DNA from: Entonaema liquescens
Lineage: Eukaryota; Ascomycota; Sordariomycetes; Xylariales; Xylariaceae
Assembly: GCA_902805475.1 (NCBI GenBank)
Contig: CADCSX010000023.1
Span: 1,178,001-1,242,000, forward strand
Direction: 5' to 3'
DNA length: 64,000 bases
Part shown: positions 47,801 to 59,032 of the stretch, in pieces
Position numbering within the stretch: the stretch's first letter is position 1
Layout of the letters: each line of letters starts with the position of its first letter
The notes under the pieces: model-generated
What the model was told of the DNA's origin: nothing
Seen by the model: the letters and a program-made list of their open reading frames with translations, nothing else
Databases searched by the model: none
Program-made: the position numbers and the translations under genes

Positions 47801-49213
47801 TGATCACCATAACGAGTCCCCCCCCTTTCCCCCTCCCTCAATATAACGTGGCAACAAGTGGTTACCCCTGAAGGCTATAGGTTACCAGTTGGAACCGAAC
47901 CCCACCGCATGAACCTCCACGTGGACATCAAGGATTACGAGATAGCTAATATGTAGCCGCATAGTCTATAGTACCGTGGTACCCAAAGCACTTGTTTAGC
48001 AATATGAAGTGTTCCGTCGATCAGCTCTCGAAGGCGGATACACCACGCCGGTTGAATTAGATCACACAAAATTTGGATGGAACTAGAAATCAGTCACTTG
48101 GATTTTGTAATGGTTCATATTAGCAACTTTACGGCATGCAGGGAACGTAGTATACAATCCGCCATAGGCACTATTCCGTCTGGTTACTTCCGCGGGGTCG
48201 GAATGCCAGTCTCATGAGGAGACATGGTCTGTTTGCAGCCGAGTAAGTCGTTGCATATACTAGCTTCGGATATTATTATACCTCGCTTGCATACCTAGGA
48301 TAGCTGGATTTCCATAGGATGAGCCGTATAAAACGACATAGTCAGTTAATCTACGCAGGTAACTGACCAAGCTTAGTACGTGATATCTATGAGTATAGTT
48401 TATATATGTCATGCTAATATATTTTCCACCCTGGTAGTCCTAACCAGTTTGGGAATTGTGCCAGAATATTCTAAGTGCCTACGTGGTATTTTGCGAATTG
48501 ATACCCCTTGGCCGTCATATAGTCATAGAGGCACGTTGATGTATACATATACGTCAGAACCAGCGTATCTACGCAAAGATTCCACTCATATCACCTGCAG
48601 CTGTATAATATAACGGGGTTTCAGGAGAAGCATGGTTGGAGAAGCCACGTGGGATACTAAATTTGGTGCGGTTTAATATGGGAGTCGTAGAGGATACGTT
48701 GGAAGCGACAAATCGGCGCCTTAGAGCTATATTAGGGTTCAAGCGGAAATATTGAATCAAATGAATATATCATCAATCCCGCCTCTAGACGTCAACCCGA
48801 TCCCCAGATCGGTAAACTTAGCGTACCATCCTCACTCGAAAGGGTTCTAAAGGAGTATGTTCCACGTGGAAGCCATGTGCTCGAGGACCCGGCTGAAAGG
48901 AAGCTTTCCACACGATCTTCTAGGGCTCGGAATTAATCATTCCGCTAGAGTCCCAATCCGCGCGCTTGTAGTGGGAGGCTATATAGGTGCCTATATTGAG
49001 ATGTCGTACGCGTGCCTGTAACCACTTCATTTAACCGTTCTTGGCAGGGACCTGGAGATACCACGGTGAAGACCTCCAACCTCGATTTGTCTCCATTCCA
49101 AGAGACTACAACTAGTATAAAATCCAGGCAAAGGGCAGTCGTCAAGTCGAAATATCATCTCATTAACATCGATACATCCCAGCCCTAGCATTCTTACATA
49201 TAAAGCCTTCACA
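44826..49213. other. 4.4-kb gene desert
   Basis: No recognisable coding frame. Weak open frames at 44966-45559 (both strands overlap) and 47383-47706 match no family. No terminal repeats or transposase motifs seen. The part at 46-49 kb is AT-rich. Confidence 0.5.
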
Positions 49214-50115
49214 ATGCTTTGCAAGAAATTTCTCCCCCTCGCTACTCTCCTAGGCGCATCTGTCGCCCAGAATGCCACTCTCCGGTATATGCCATTTGGT
49301 GACTCCATCACCGAGATTATCTGCTGGCGTTCGAAGCTTTGGCAGAAGCTAAAGTCTACCGAGTGGGGATCCGTGGACTGGGTCGGCTCTGGAAAGGGAG
49401 AAAACAACTGCAGAGACACCACGTACGACCGCGACAATGAGGGCCACTCGGGTTTCTTGGCCATTGACATAGCCAACAAGAAGCAGCTCGTCGGATGGCT
49501 CCAGACTAACCCAGCGGATGTCATCACAATGCACCTTGGTACCAACGACATCGTGCAGCAGAACAAGCCGGTAAACGATATTATTGCTGCTTTCACGACC
49601 CTAATCGGTGTGATGAGAGACAGCAACCCCAGGACTAAGATCGTTGTAAGCATCCTGCTGACTCTAGCTAACTGCTTTCCCACGTATTGGTGGTTATTAA
49701 TTTCACGTAACTAGGTGGCTCAAATTATCCCCATGGGCTTCGGCAACTACAACACCCAGATCCAGAACCTGAACAAGGCCATCATTCCCTGGGCTGAAGG
49801 GCTTAACACCACCGAGTCGCCGATCTGGGTCGTCGACCAATACACGGGGTTCAGCGGCACCAGCGATCTGCGCGACGGCGTCCACCCTAACGTATGTATC
49901 ACTGTATTCTTCTTTCTCGGGCAGTTCAAAGCTTCATAGCAAGCTCCGAAGTCCCTTCTTGGTTGAAATAGTTACTGACATTTCTTTTTATTCAGGATTC
50001 GGGTGATACCAAGATGATGAACGTCTGGTACCCAGCTCTTGTCCACGCCTTCGAGGTAGCCCTGGCAGACAAGAACGCTGCTTCTCAGCAGGTTGAGGTG
50101 CCGTTCACGGCTTAA
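49214..50115 (+). CDS. Secreted SGNH/GDSL esterase, CE3-type
   Basis: Three exons (49214-49645, 49715-49891, 49996-50115; all phase 0) give 242 aa. A signal peptide covers about residues 1-18 (KKFLPLATLLGASVA). All SGNH blocks are present: FGDSITE (catalytic Ser31), the Gly-rich GHSGF, HLGTND (Asn about 111) and DGVHPND (Asp about 198, His about 201). This matches the CE3 acetylxylan-esterase-like group of fungi, which deacetylate plant cell wall polysaccharides. Secretion and family suggest a role in plant polymer degradation. The gene is intact; a CATATAAAG only 9 bp before the ATG is too close to be its TATA box. Confidence 0.9.
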
Positions 50116-50981
50116 AGTGCTTGTTGCTCATCTTAGGATGACGAAGAGATACTTATCTCTTGGTGACGCTCCTCGCGGTGCTCTTCGTGTGCTTACGCCG
50201 CAGTTCTTTTATTTCTACTGTATATACTGATCAACATTATATATCAAAATGGAGCCCAAATTGAGCAGTTTTACTTATAAGAATAGCCTTTTAGAGGATA
50301 AGTTGCTTGAGACATGGTGATTTGGCTATGCTATTGACATAGTGAAATAGTTATTTTAAGATGATGTTGATGAATTAAGGAAGTGTCTCCTACGGCAGAA
50401 GTGGATCTCCTATTTATGTATATTTATACCATTTACTTACCTCTAGGTACCTACACAGTGGGCATCGGGTAAGCTTTGGCGGTGCCGATGGCCCGGTTGT
50501 CAGATAGCGCCAAGGCTAAACTAACTTTAAATACTTTAATTACCCCTGTTAAACTAGACTCTAGCGGATTCCGTAGGGTCTTGAACCAACTCAGTTCGAA
50601 TTCTCGACAAATAAGGTAACCGATAAGGATTTGGAGACTAACTAAAAAGGCAAATAGACAGGGATACAGATCACTTTCCTGCTTTCCTGCCGCGTAGGCA
50701 TTGGGTAAGTTGGTAAGGCAACTGGTAGGCACAGGTTTGTGTCTACGTGGTTGTCAAACGTCGAGAAGCCCCTGCCAAGCTCTGACCTGAAATATTCTTG
50801 GGTGTCCTTTTTTTTTCTTTTTCTTTTATTTTATTTTATTTTATACTCTTCTGCGCCGTGATGCGCTTTCGTTAAAGACTACCTCCCAAATAACCCACTC
50901 TTTAACACTTAACTACACTCTTTATTCTTTATACTTTATACTATTTGCAACCATCGTTGAGCGAATGGACTTCACGCCAAA
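50116..50981. other. Intergenic between the two SGNH genes
   Basis: AT-rich, with T-rich runs (tttta repeats, 50810-50840) just before the second SGNH gene, and a small uORF at 50965. No other gene supported. Confidence 0.5.
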
Positions 50982-50991
50982 ATGCTTATGA
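50965..50991 (+). promoter_or_regulatory. Minimal uORF overlapping the SGNH-2 start codons
   Basis: ATG GAC TTC ACG CCA AAA TGC TTA TGA: eight codons and a stop. The out-of-frame uORF covers the main ATG at 50982 and its stop overlaps the second in-frame ATG at 50988. Such an overlapping uORF normally lowers translation of the main frame. The transcript start is unknown. Confidence 0.5.
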
Positions 50992-52134
50992 ACTCTCCCT
51001 TCTCCGCGCTTTGTGTGCGCTGGAAGCAACTGCCCAACCTTCACAAGGTCATATCTATATCCGGTTTATTTATTTTCTTATTAGGTAGGTTTATTTCTTG
51101 AAGTACGCGCATTACGCGCCCATACACTAACATAAACATTAACGTAGTCATATTTCTCCAACCTAACCCCGACGTTGCACGCGATGGGTGGAACCGTCTT
51201 ACACATTCCGATACTGGCCCTCTGGCCGGTGGAATACCTCTTCGTGTCATGTTCATAGGTGCTTCTATGACCCTCGGCGAGCACTCGACTGGCGAAGTCG
51301 GTTTCCGAAAACAAATTCGCGACTGGATGGTTGCTAGGGGCAATCCAGTTAACTATGTCGGCCAGGTATTTTCCCATTCGTCGATTTAACGGGCGGTTTC
51401 GTTGGAAACATCGTTTACGCTAACCCCTCACTCGCTTCTAGAACCGATATGGCGATTTCAAGGACAACGACGTCCAGGCATTCGGTGCCCAGCCTATAAA
51501 ACCGACTCTCGACCGTCTTAAAGATATTGTCCCCCAGGTCCAGCCGAACTTGGTCATTATCAATGCTGGATCGAGCGATTGCTTCCAGTTGGACCACTGG
51601 GGACCAGCGTACGTCTTCCAGAAAATGCGCGATCTGGTCGACTACATCTTCGAAAAGTCACCGCGAACTACCATTATCATGTCTACCATCATAATGAGCC
51701 CATGGGAAGGTACAGAACGTTGCGTCAGGAGCTCCAATGCACAGATACGACAGGTCGCTATCGATCTTATCCGCGAGGGCAAGCCAGTGGTCATGGCTGA
51801 GATGCATCATGACCAGGGTCTACCCAATCGCGTCGTGCGGGAGGATATCGGAAAGGACGATATGCACCCTACAGACAAGGGTTATTTTAAGATGGGAGAC
51901 ATCTTCATAGAGAAGATTATCGAAGTTGAAAAGAACGGATGGCTACAGGCCCCGGTCGAGAATGGCGTCCCAGCAGATGGCGAAGCAGCCAGGGACGCCG
52001 AAGATGCGATCAACGCAGACAAGGAGAAGGCAAAAGCGAAAGAAGAGAAGGAAGGCAAGCAGAGCCAGGACAAGAAGGAAAAGAAGTCACTTAGCAGAAG
52101 AGCGCTCAATAGGCGACAAGCGGCCATCCAATGA
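50982..52134 (+). CDS. Membrane-anchored SGNH-hydrolase-like protein with altered catalytic blocks
   Basis: Three exons (50982-51084, 51148-51365, 51442-52134) give 337 aa. The first intron (63 bp, multiple of three, GTAGGT donor, CTAAC branch) is needed: retained, it would bring a TGA. Its removal fuses a single N-terminal transmembrane helix (ISISGLFIFLLVIFL, about 23-39), giving a type II anchor. The enzyme domain keeps the nucleophile region as GASMTLGE (Ser74), with Ala instead of Asp in GDS, and DDMHPTDKGY (Asp246, His249). The GxND block is NAGSSDCF, with Ser where the oxyanion Asn is expected. The C-terminus after about 280 is Lys/Glu/Asp-rich and charged, possibly a coiled coil. It is not a close paralogue of the CE3 gene 0.9 kb upstream. 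Activity is uncertain. Confidence 0.8.
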
Positions 52135-53150
52135 TGTTAAGAAGTAATACTAACCCACTCGGGTGGTATTCGCTTGGTTGATGGGAACTTTAATACACGG
52201 CATTCAGGGGTGGGAATGGTTGTTCTTTTGCAGAAAATAATTGCTGACATTCGAAGCTGTTGAGGACGCCGCCCAGGCTCATGACGATATAAAACTCTTA
52301 CTATTAGACGATGCGCTTGCCACACGGGCCTTTACTACTAGTTAATATGTAGTGCCTGGTGTAGGTCAAATTCAATGTACATGTATCCGAGCTAGCAAAA
52401 GCCCGGTGGAAGTCATAGTGAACTAGCCAAATTCAAGTCTACCTTGAAGATGTCTAGTTGGTTTAATTACAATTACACCAAATGTTCTTCACGCGTCAAG
52501 GACTTTCCATTCGTCTCATAAATAGTTTGGTGCTGATAACTTATAGGATCATATTACTGCTACAAGCCTTGTCAGAGTCAAGACTTTTGGTTAGACTGAA
52601 CCTACTTGTGTTCCTACGGGAGCAGATGGTTTCAACCCAGCTGCGATACTTAATAGTATTGCGCATATGAAGGCTAAAAATAGCGCCAAATTCAACATTC
52701 CGTGCCCCACAACCCGAAGAAGACGTTATCCAAGTTGGGGAAACCGTCCCGACACGGATTCCCCCTAGATCAGACTAAGATTAGATCCGAGGTTAATTCT
52801 GGATCTTTTCCCACAAGTAGATGCTCAGGTCCGGAGTCACTCGTACGATAGGGCGGGGCATAGCTTGAACGACTGTTAACATTGATTTAGATATCAATAT
52901 AATTTTCTCTATGCAGAGTTTAGCTCATAGCTGCCTACAAGAATTCTTCCGTTGATATATCCAACCTGTTTCCACCCAAGTAACGAAAATAATAACAAGG
53001 AACAGATAGATGGAGTGGAAGATGTCACGAATTGAATGGATTTTGAGCAGTAGTCATATTTTAACTCCACAGACACCCAGTTGATGTATATCATTTATCA
53101 TCACTCATAGCGATCCAATAATATCAGGAGAAGGTGAGAATAGAATGGAT
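52135..53150. other. Intergenic between convergent genes
   Basis: No supported coding frame; short frames at 52137 and 52482 lack family features. Confidence 0.5.
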
Positions 53151-54315
53151 TCATGAGGTGGCGCTTGATATAGAGCCCTCCTTTGGTGCTTTCGATGTGC
53201 CTTTTCTGAAGCCAACTTGGTTAGGTAGTTGGCGCCGAAAAGGGGTACTGTTTTCGACTGCCGACGTAAGGATGTCTGTATATATAGCTAAGAAAAGCGT
53301 ACGTAAACCGCTGAGCAGTTGTGCTCTTTTCTCTAATTGGCCCCTACGCTCGGCCAGAAAGATTCGCGGGTTATTTAAGTATGACCTTAGATCATTACGC
53401 CTCCCTTGAATCTCTCGGTGCAATAGGTCTAGTCGCGCCCTGTCCACAGGACTGAGGGCCTTGCTGGAAACCTTATAATAGAACTTGTCCTCGTCAGGCA
53501 AGAGGACAAGAAAATCGAAAAATGTAGCCATTTCGCCGATTGCCACCACGTGGGCCTTCGCGTAAAGAATACTACAGGTGACAATGAGGCAGGTAAGACA
53601 AATAGCGGTGATCTCAAGAACACCAGCCTTCCTTTTGCTGCAGGATACCGTGGGAGGTGTCTGGTTATATTGCTGGGAGGAATTTGATATTGGAGTCCCA
53701 AAAAGGTTGGTTTCAACACCAACGAGTGACTGTGTGTGTAATGGTGTACTCCCAAGCTGTCGTTCGTTTAGGGCCACATTGCCGACGCCGCTCTGGAGAA
53801 TTTGTTTACACTGTGGCGTATTTCTTATTGCCTGTATGTTATCTATATCAGTATTTAGGGCAGAAATAGACTATAGGATTGCTCACCTCATGGTCATTGC
53901 ATAGCGTCCACACCGACACCTCGTAGCTCGCCAATCCGATGCGATTGCTTCTGTTCGTCGCTTCCCAGGCGCCAATGCCAAAAACAACGGCTACTAAAAG
54001 AGATACAATAGCAACGTACTCAGAAACACTAAGTTTTGGAATGGGAACCCATCGCCGCCGTGTTAATGGTCCTTGCGTTGCTCTTTGCTCCGACGCTGTA
54101 GTACTTGTCGACGGAGCACTGTTCGCTAAACTCGGGTCTGTCGCTTCAGCTGAGCTGTTAGAAGCTTGTGCTATCCTCGGATCACCAGGACGTAGGGCGT
54201 CGTTTTCATTAATCTGTTTATCTGGTGTAGGCGCATCGGCTCCGGTACTCTGAAAAGGGGATGGAGGTTTACGTTGTTCGGCGGTAGTCATTCCGACGAG
54301 TTCGATAGAAGTCAT
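53151..54315 (-). CDS. Two-pass membrane protein of unknown function
   Basis: Two exons on the minus strand (54315-53887 and 53831-53151; phase 0) give 369 aa. The splice gives VSVWTLCNDHE + AIRNTPQCKQIL. The first 90 residues are Ser/Thr/Pro-rich. Helix 1 is VAIVSLLVAVVFGIGAW (about 100-117), helix 2 LEITAICLTCLIVTCSIL (about 215-233), with a possible third segment at FFDFLVLLP. Between helices 1 and 2 are Cys residues (TLC, QC, VSC) and a Thr/Asn-rich loop. The C-terminal 110 residues are charged and cytosolic or lumenal. The pattern resembles fungal two-helix membrane proteins I know only as hypothetical. The gene is intact; function unknown. Confidence 0.7.
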
Positions 54316-56282
54316 TGAGTAAAATGCTCTCCTAGACGCAGGGCAGGCTCTATATACTGCTACGATAATTCAAAATTTGAGCTTGAGTGTCAATGACGGT
54401 TCAGCTTATCAAACAACATACATTCCGGGGCACGCAGCACAGCCGAACAAGCAGGGCTATGTAGCACGCCAATAATAATCATTACCCATACATATGCACC
54501 TGGTATACAGCCTCACGCACGAGTTGCATGCAAAGAATATACGTCGTAGGAGGCTAGTAAGTACGCCTTGCTGCGCAAAGCAACTATTTACCTATGTGCC
54601 CGGTGGCTTGGTATCTGCTTTATAAGTTAACTAGACAGGCGTCATGAAGAGACGCTGGATGGATAAGTTACCCCTGAGCTCCGAGCATCTGATAATTTCA
54701 TCGTCAAGTGAGTACCGCACGACACTTTACATATGCGCCGAACTCCTACATTCTCACTCCTTGAAGAGCTTGTATTGATATATAACACCATTGGTTTCGA
54801 TACTCAAGAAATTCAGTCGTCTCGAATAAGTAGAACTGAGTTAACTATTCACCTGATGAGATAGCTTGCTCTGAACTCACGATTTCAGAAATCGATACTA
54901 TCTAACTTTCTCTAAGAACTATGGGTGGATATAGCTCCTTGAGTGCACGATGGACTTGTATAACTGAGAGTTGCGCAGGCGGAATAGGCATTGCTGTCTT
55001 ATTGGTGGGTGCTCATGTCGTGTAGTTAGGAACTCCCTGTCAGGCGTCGCAGTTACGTACAGCGAGAACTAAAAGCACTTGCAGTATATTCGTAACTACC
55101 GTCGGTTTATTCCCCTTCTAAGAATAGGGGGTGAATGCGCTCCCATAAGCAGACCTGGTATTCGGAGCTGCCGGAAAGGGGTACGCCTCTTTTCGTTTGA
55201 CATCGCCATGCTAAATGGGTTTATCAACTTCATACCTCTGTTGGTGGGAGTTACCATGCCTCATAGACTAATAATCTCGTATATAAGAGTCTACATGTTG
55301 GTAGCATCGGCTTTATTACATGGAGGATCGCTGTCCTTGTCTGTGATCTATTTATATGATAAGTTGTCTCTAAAGAAACGACTTCAAGTTGACAAACTCT
55401 TGGAAAGGTTGGAAAGGTTGTATAGGAGGTACCTACCTAGCCCAGTTAGGAGAAAGAAGCAAACAAATAGGATAGAGATAAAATGGGCGCCCCGGAAAAT
55501 ATTGTTATCTCTATGGAGGCACCGTCTAGGAGTCTGGGAGGATCGATTAGGGCTTTTCCGCTATTCGCTTCGTATTGAATATCATGCCCAATCAATGCCG
55601 AAGCAGATATCCAACGAACGAACATCATCTTTGACGTTGGGTTGTTCTCGTGCCCTTGGGCATAACCTATTGAATATGACTGATACGGTAGCCGATGGTA
55701 CTTCATAAGTTACTATGTAATTCTTATATTATACTTTTGTCACTATCCCTATTGTGCATACCACATTGTTGTAAATAATCTGGTGACATCTAATAAAACT
55801 CACCAGTGGCATCATGGGCTGGTACATGCCGAAATTATTTAGACGAATGTTATTAGATGAAAGATTAGGGCTTTGATTTTTTATTCGAGCCTTTAATATT
55901 TCAATTCAAACCACCACTAAGAAACAATACCTCCTCATTCATGCCAGCGCATGGTTGCCACCTCCGCAGAATTGGATGCGCACATCGTCACATAGAAACG
56001 CCCTTATTAGCTTCAAAATTATCCGATTATGTCACGACGCGTCTTGGTCACTAATAAAAGCACGATTTGAATTGGGCCCCATAGTTGCAGATACAAGATA
56101 CAGTGTTGACATTTTGATTCAAGACTGTATGGGGACCCTACGTGTCTCCCCGCCAGCCCCAGGATACACAAAATCTACCTCACGATCTTTTGCGTCTTTG
56201 TTTATTGTGAGGCGGGGTATAAATGCAGATGATAGGTAACCCAGCTCATGCATACGAGCGGATGCCTGATGTGTATATATAA

Positions 56283-56314
56283 TACGCTCATACGCTCATA
56301 CGCTCATACACTCA
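56283..56314 (+). repeat. 8-bp tandem repeat (tacgctca x4)
   Basis: Three perfect copies of tacgctca and a fourth with one change (tacactca), in non-coding DNA about 470 bp upstream of the BTB gene. Confidence 0.95.
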
Positions 56315-56491
56315 CATACTTTATAAGATGGTTCTCGTTTGTTGAAGTTGGAGGTTAAAATACCTTCATTTTTTATTTTAAAATTGTATTATGCTAAAAC
56401 ACGAAAAGTGGTCAATGCGTCTGGCGGTAAGTGGGAACTTGAGATAACCCCCTACCGAAGACCAATTTGATTTAAAGAAAGCAAAAAAGGG

Positions 56492-56507
56492 AAAAAAAAA
56501 AAAAAAA
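56492..56507 (+). repeat. Poly-A tract (16 nt)
   Basis: Run of 16 A followed by ccc and a second A-run, in the upstream region of the BTB gene. Homopolymers are also the most likely sites of sequencing error. Confidence 0.9.
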
Positions 56508-56782
56508 CCCAAAAAAAAACCCCCATACCTAGTTACGCGATCATAAATACCTACTTTGCGATTTATCTGGGTCATATTCCGATACTATCGATACTTGGTT
56601 TAGGGAATAAATCTGGTTCAACTTAGTTCAAGTTTGGTACGAATCGATCGACTATTATCTTAGCTACCTTTACCCTAGGACCTACATAAGGTAGCTAACA
56701 CAGACGCGAACGCAAAACCTGGGGGGGTCTACGCGTAAGAATTTTTCCGTGAGCTTCGCTTGAACCAAGCAATGCGATAACA

Positions 56783-58370
56783 ATGGCTTCCCAATCTCGC
56801 ATATTTGGAGCGAGCCAACCTTCTATGAACCAGCCCTCCTCCTTCGGAGCTTCAGGGAACATCTGGGGCAGCTCGACTACGGCTTCGGGTCAATCTACTA
56901 CAACATATGGCGCACCTAAACAGACACCTGCTGGAAAAAGCGCCATATTTCCAACCACGACTCCTCAACACAAAAGATCTCACAAGACTCTGTTTGGAGG
57001 TCCCAAACATACGACTCAAACTCCTCCAAATCTATTTGGAACTACTACACCTCAAACTACCAATGGCATCCCAAGCTTCACTCCTCAAACTCTTCCGCCT
57101 CAATCAAACCCGTCAGGTAATCCAATTAACCCACAGCTAAGCTTCTTCAGCATCGGGAGGTCTACTACCCCAGCCAGCCCTTCGCCCATCTCACGATCAA
57201 GGAGTTCCATATCGAGGAGTTCCGTAGCAAGCGGCACTGTGACTCCTGCTACTTCGTTTACTTCGCAATCACAATCATCTTCTGACCGAGAGCCGACTCC
57301 TCGGCCTTTCAAGTCTCATGCTGACCCAAATGGCGACCTGTGCCTCACAGTGGGCCCACAAGCGGCGGAGTTCATAGTGTGCTCTAAAACCCTGGCGAGG
57401 TCATCACCGTTTTGGAAAAAGATGCTCTACGGAGGGTTTGCCGAAGGCAAAAAGACTCAACCAGAAAGTGGAAAGTCAGATTGGGTGGTGAAGCTCCCAG
57501 AAGACAATGTCGCCGCCATGACGATTATTCTTAACATCATCCACGGGCGCTTCGATAAGGTCCCCGGCTATGAAGATTTCGTCTACACGACGCATTTCTA
57601 CAACCTCTGCGTCTTGACGGATAAATACGACATGGCCCACATCTTACGGCCGTGGGCTAAAGGTTGGTCGCGCTCTACGCATAGTCAGTGCGAAAAGCTT
57701 GGCCAGTCTTTGCGCACGAAGTTCTGTCACGAACGGCTCTGGATTTCGTGGGAGCTTGGGGACCGGGTCGCTTTCGAGGCGATGGCGAAGGCCATGCTCA
57801 TGAACAGCTCCGCTTCCGCGGGCAATAATCTGCGCTATGTCGGCGCTTTGGAGCCGCCTGGAATATATGGTATGTCTACTTATCTAGCCCCTATTCTACT
57901 TTGTATAGTTTACTAAATTCCACCCCAGAGAGAATAGAGAAAGTCCGACTGGAGACGATCACGTCGCTTCTTAAGCCTTTGAATGATATTATCGGACGTC
58001 TTGTCCGGAACGATATATCATTCTGCAAGCAATGCGACTCCTTTAACAAGCACAGATGTTTAGCTCTTACGCTTGGAAAGACCATCCAGGCGCTTCACCG
58101 CCACGGGCTTTGGCCCATACCAGAGTCCTTAACCAGCCTTCCTACAGCGTATCAACTCTTGCTCAAAAACTTCATCTCATAGAAGTCGAGATAAATAAGG
58201 ACAGCCATCATAACTCGTTATTTGGCTCGGTAGATACCGTGAGGACCGAGGTCGAAAACACCTTAAACGCTATCCCTTCGCTGCTCACCGAAACCCACCT
58301 CAAACACCTCGCCGTCCAGGCCAGGAAGACCGGTTTCGCTACGCCCGAAGCACTGTTGGCCAAACCATGA
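56783..58370 (+). CDS. BTB/POZ-domain protein with FG-rich N-terminus; C-terminal frame lost
   Basis: Exon 1 56783-57869, exon 2 from 57929 (phase 1, PPGIY + ERIEKVR), give 446 aa to a stop at 58182. The N-terminal 175 residues are Ser/Thr/Pro/Gly-rich with FG/FGA-type repeats (RIFGAS, SSFGAS, TLFGG, NLFGT), reminiscent of nucleoporins and common in fungal BTB proteins. The BTB domain starts at about 185: DPNGDLCLTVG...FIVCSKTLARSSPFWKKMLYGGF and continues to MTIILNIIHGRFDKVP. The C-terminal region contains IKKCDSFNKHRCLAL-type residues. Another frame downstream (LAQKLHLIEVEINKDSHHNSL...TEVENTLNAIPSLL) continues to 58370 and resembles the expected end of the family. A one-base loss near 58145 would explain this. 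BTB proteins mediate dimerisation and often bind Cul3. Partner unknown. Confidence 0.75.
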
Positions 58371-59032
58371 GCGGGTTCGGTACTCACCATCAACGCTTCG
58401 CCTAGCCGCGAAGCCGGTTCATCGAGATCTCATACTGCTCAGGGCATGTGGGGTTCTTAGAGCTGGCCACCAAAGCTTCGAGAAGTCCTTGGAATCGCTT
58501 GCTGGCAAGGGAGTTATTAGACCCCACAGCTGCATGCATGCGATGCTAATGTATTACCTACCGGCGGTCTGGAGAGCCAATATCCACATGTTGGCTGTTC
58601 ATGCTGCTGAGCACGAACCCCCCCACCCCGACAGATCTGGGGTAATTGGCCGTAGTCAGTACACGGCGGGGAGAAGCGCAACATACCTAATGCGCATATT
58701 ATGTACATATAATCAAGATATACCTGAGTATAATTCAAGACACGTCATTAATCCATCTGTGGAAAATACTTCCTGTTTGGGCGGTAATCCGCCCTTGTTG
58801 GGTCCATCATGCTGCGGCCATCCCTTTGCATAACCGCAGCATTAGGCGCCGGGAACGTGACCTGTGACGGATCGAGGCATTTTAAGGGGCAGAGTCCCGT
58901 CTTGGACTGATCTAAAAATTTCAATTGAATGTACGATAATTCATCCAAATCCATATACAGATACACACTTCAAACCCAAGGCTCACTGCGTAAACGATAC
59001 CAAGCATCTAAAGCGCCTAACCTAACCTAATT
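58371..59032. other. Intergenic between convergent genes
   Basis: No supported frame. Two copies of cctaaccta (about 59016-59029) lie just before the EME1-like stop; they are not TTAGGG-type telomeric repeats. Confidence 0.5.

Larger units (their letters stand above)
54316..56782. other. Intergenic, 2.5 kb, with one long weak frame
   Basis: A plus-strand frame at 55079-55708 (209 codons from TTG; first in-frame ATG near 55208) has a Leu/Arg-rich stretch (LKKRLQVDKLLERLERLYRRY) but matches no family I know. It has no splice partner and may be a remnant or chance. An 8-bp tandem repeat (56283) and a 16-nt poly-A (56492) lie nearer the BTB gene. Confidence 0.4.

Noticed and set aside
49027..49683. 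Minus-strand frame of 218 codons over the CE3 gene
   Set aside because: Shadow of the CE3 gene, which has all SGNH blocks and a signal peptide.
51100..51108. TGA apparently breaking the second SGNH gene
   Set aside because: It falls inside a 63-bp intron with GTAGGT donor, CTAAC branch and TAG acceptor; splicing restores a continuous transmembrane helix.
59016..59029. cctaacctaacctaa as a telomere-like repeat
   Set aside because: Only two to three short copies and not TTAGGG; the window interior is ordinary.
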